Source: Alysiella sp. (lineage in GTDB: Bacteria > Pseudomonadota > Gammaproteobacteria > Burkholderiales > Neisseriaceae). From it: a stretch of DNA of 39,967 nt. The stretch lies in the NCBI RefSeq assembly GCF_030525755.1, contig NZ_JAUNEC010000012.1, positions 1 to 39,967 of the forward strand. The letters are read 5' to 3'. The number at the start of each line of letters is the position of its first letter. The stretch's first letter is position 1. A program made the translations under genes and the position numbers. This document shows positions 38,695 to 39,967 of this stretch, piece after piece. Below the pieces are notes generated by a model, which saw nothing but the letters and a program-made list of their open reading frames with translations, was not told the origin of the DNA and did not search any database.

Positions 38695-39966
38695 TTAACG
38701 ATAAATCGCCTTATCCGCAATGTCTTTGCGGAACTGCATGCCGTCAAAATGAATGTGGCTCAAAGCGGCATAGGCTTGCGCTTTGGCTTGCGCCACGCCA
38801 TCGCCCAAACCCACCACGCACAACACGCGACCGCCATTGGTGATGATTTCGCCCTGTTCATTCAAAGCCGTGCCTGCGTGAAACACTTTGCCCATTTCAT
38901 TTGCCGCGTCTATGCCTGAAATCACATCGCCTTTTTTCGGTGTGTCGGGATAATTTTGCGCTGCCAACACCACGCCCACAGCGACTTCATCTTTCCATTG
39001 TGCGGTGGTTTTGTCCAATTCGCGGTTTAAGGCTGCCTGAATCAAATCCACCAAATCGCTTTGCAAACGGCTCATAATCGGCTGCGTTTCAGGGTCGCCA
39101 AAACGACAGTTAAACTCAATGGTGCGCGGTGCGCCAGTTGCGTCTATCATCAAACCTGCGTACAAAAATCCTGTAAATTCATTGCCTTCTGCTTTCATGC
39201 CGCGCACGGTGGGCAAGATGATTTCATTCATCACGCGCTCATGCACTTGTGGCGTAACCACTGGTGCGGGGCTGTACGCGCCCATGCCGCCCGTGTTCAA
39301 ACCCAAGTCATTGTCCAATAAACGTTTGTGGTCTTGGCTGGTCGCCATCGGCAAGACGTTTTCGCCGTCCACCATCACGATGAAACTGGCTTCTTCGCCC
39401 GACAAATAATCTTCAATTACCACGCGGCTGCCTGCGTTGCCCATTTTGTTGCCGAGCAACATATCATCAATCGCGGCGTGGGCTTCGTCCAAAGTCATGG
39501 CGACAATCACGCCCTTGCCTGCCGCCAAACCGTCTGCTTTGATGACAATCGGTGCGCCTTTTTGGTTCACATAATCGTGGGCTTGTTCGGCATTTTCAAA
39601 GGTTTGATACTGCGCGGTGGGAATGCCGTGTCGCGCCATAAACGCTTTGGCGAAATCTTTGGAGCTTTCCAACTGGGCGGCGGCTTGGGTGCAACCGAAA
39701 ATCGGCAAACCTGCGGCACGGAAATCGTCCACAATGCCAGCCGCGAGCGGTGCTTCGGGGCCTACGAGTGTGAACGCGATTTGCTCATCGCGGCAAAATT
39801 GAATCAAATCATCGTGTTGGGTTAAGGCGATATTGTGTAACTTGGGTTCACGCGCCGTGCCAGCGTTGCCCGTTGCCACAAAAACGGTGGACACTTTGGG
39901 CGATTGCGCGAGTTTCCATGCAAGGGCGTGTTCGCGTCCGCCGTTGCCGATAACGAGTAATTTCAT
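38695..39966 (-). CDS. purD: Phosphoribosylamine--glycine ligase
   Basis: Joins glycine to phosphoribosylamine with ATP in purine synthesis. The 423-residue protein begins MKLLVIGNGGREHALAWKLA and has the ATP-grasp parts IVIKADGLAAGKGVIVAMTL, LNTGGMGAYSPAPVVTP and IEFNCRFGDPETQPIMSRLQ with metal-binding Glu and Asn. Its start codon lies one base from the window edge, so it is complete, but its promoter is not visible. It lies upstream of the tRNA on the same strand. Confidence 0.98.
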   Translation of the reverse strand: MKLLVIGNGGREHALAWKLAQSPKVSTVFVATGNAGTAREPKLHNIALTQHDDLIQFCRDEQIAFTLVGPEAPLAAGIVDDFRAAGLPIFGCTQAAAQLESSKDFAKAFMARHGIPTAQYQTFENAEQAHDYVNQKGAPIVIKADGLAAGKGVIVAMTLDEAHAAIDDMLLGNKMGNAGSRVVIEDYLSGEEASFIVMVDGENVLPMATSQDHKRLLDNDLGLNTGGMGAYSPAPVVTPQVHERVMNEIILPTVRGMKAEGNEFTGFLYAGLMIDATGAPRTIEFNCRFGDPETQPIMSRLQSDLVDLIQAALNRELDKTTAQWKDEVAVGVVLAAQNYPDTPKKGDVISGIDAANEMGKVFHAGTALNEQGEIITNGGRVLCVVGLGDGVAQAKAQAYAALSHIHFDGMQFRKDIADKAIYR

Positions 39967-39967
39967 G

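Overview
The window comes from a betaproteobacterium of the family Neisseriaceae. The clearest sign is the dense sprinkling (more than 30 copies) of the 12-mer AGGCTGCCTGAA and its reverse complement TTCAGGCAGCCT, singly or as inverted pairs between genes. This is the DNA-uptake-sequence dialect described for Simonsiella and its relatives rather than the classical Neisseria form. Gene content agrees: a Neisseria-type ZipA, a lipid-modified azurin (Laz), a neisserial-type sulfate-binding lipoprotein, and small intergenic elements that resemble neisserial Correia repeats. A filamentous or oral genus such as Simonsiella, Alysiella or Kingella is likely; the species cannot be fixed from the sequence alone.

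Layout. 1-2.4 kb (minus): the start of a U32-family tRNA hydroxylation protein, a TraB/GumN protein and recA. 2.7-5.7 kb (plus): gluconate permease and gluconokinase, then an EamA exporter. 5.9-10.0 kb (minus): a complete sulfate ABC importer, sbp-cysT-cysW-cysA. 10.4-10.95 kb: a decayed relic in which the start of cysG is joined to the end of cysI. 11.5 kb: a TauE/SafE-type anion permease. 12.6-17.7 kb (minus): a small membrane protein and the ribosomal run rplC to rpsQ, without rpsJ upstream or rplN downstream. 18-22 kb: a small membrane protein, zipA, ampD and a DUF945-like protein. 22.2-25.9 kb (plus): a three-gene sensory cassette (MglB-like lipoprotein, membrane CheA-like kinase without a P5 domain, CheY-like receiver). 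26-29 kb (plus): rsfS, a TPR protein and dgt. 29-35 kb: an orphan amino-acid-binding lipoprotein, rpiA, laz, ispD, dnaQ and lpxC. 35-38 kb (plus): gap, gpx, an NlpC/P60 hydrolase and a small conserved protein. 38.5-40 kb (minus): tRNA-Lys and purD.

The genes are mostly housekeeping. The parts most worth a second look are the sugar-sensing cassette at 22.2-25.9 kb, the sulfate importer beside a broken sulfite-reduction locus, the family of Correia-like miniature elements (about nine copies in 40 kb, in two end types and two size classes), and four perfect DnaA boxes around lpxC at a switch in gene direction.

No CRISPR array, prophage, rRNA operon or full insertion sequence was seen.
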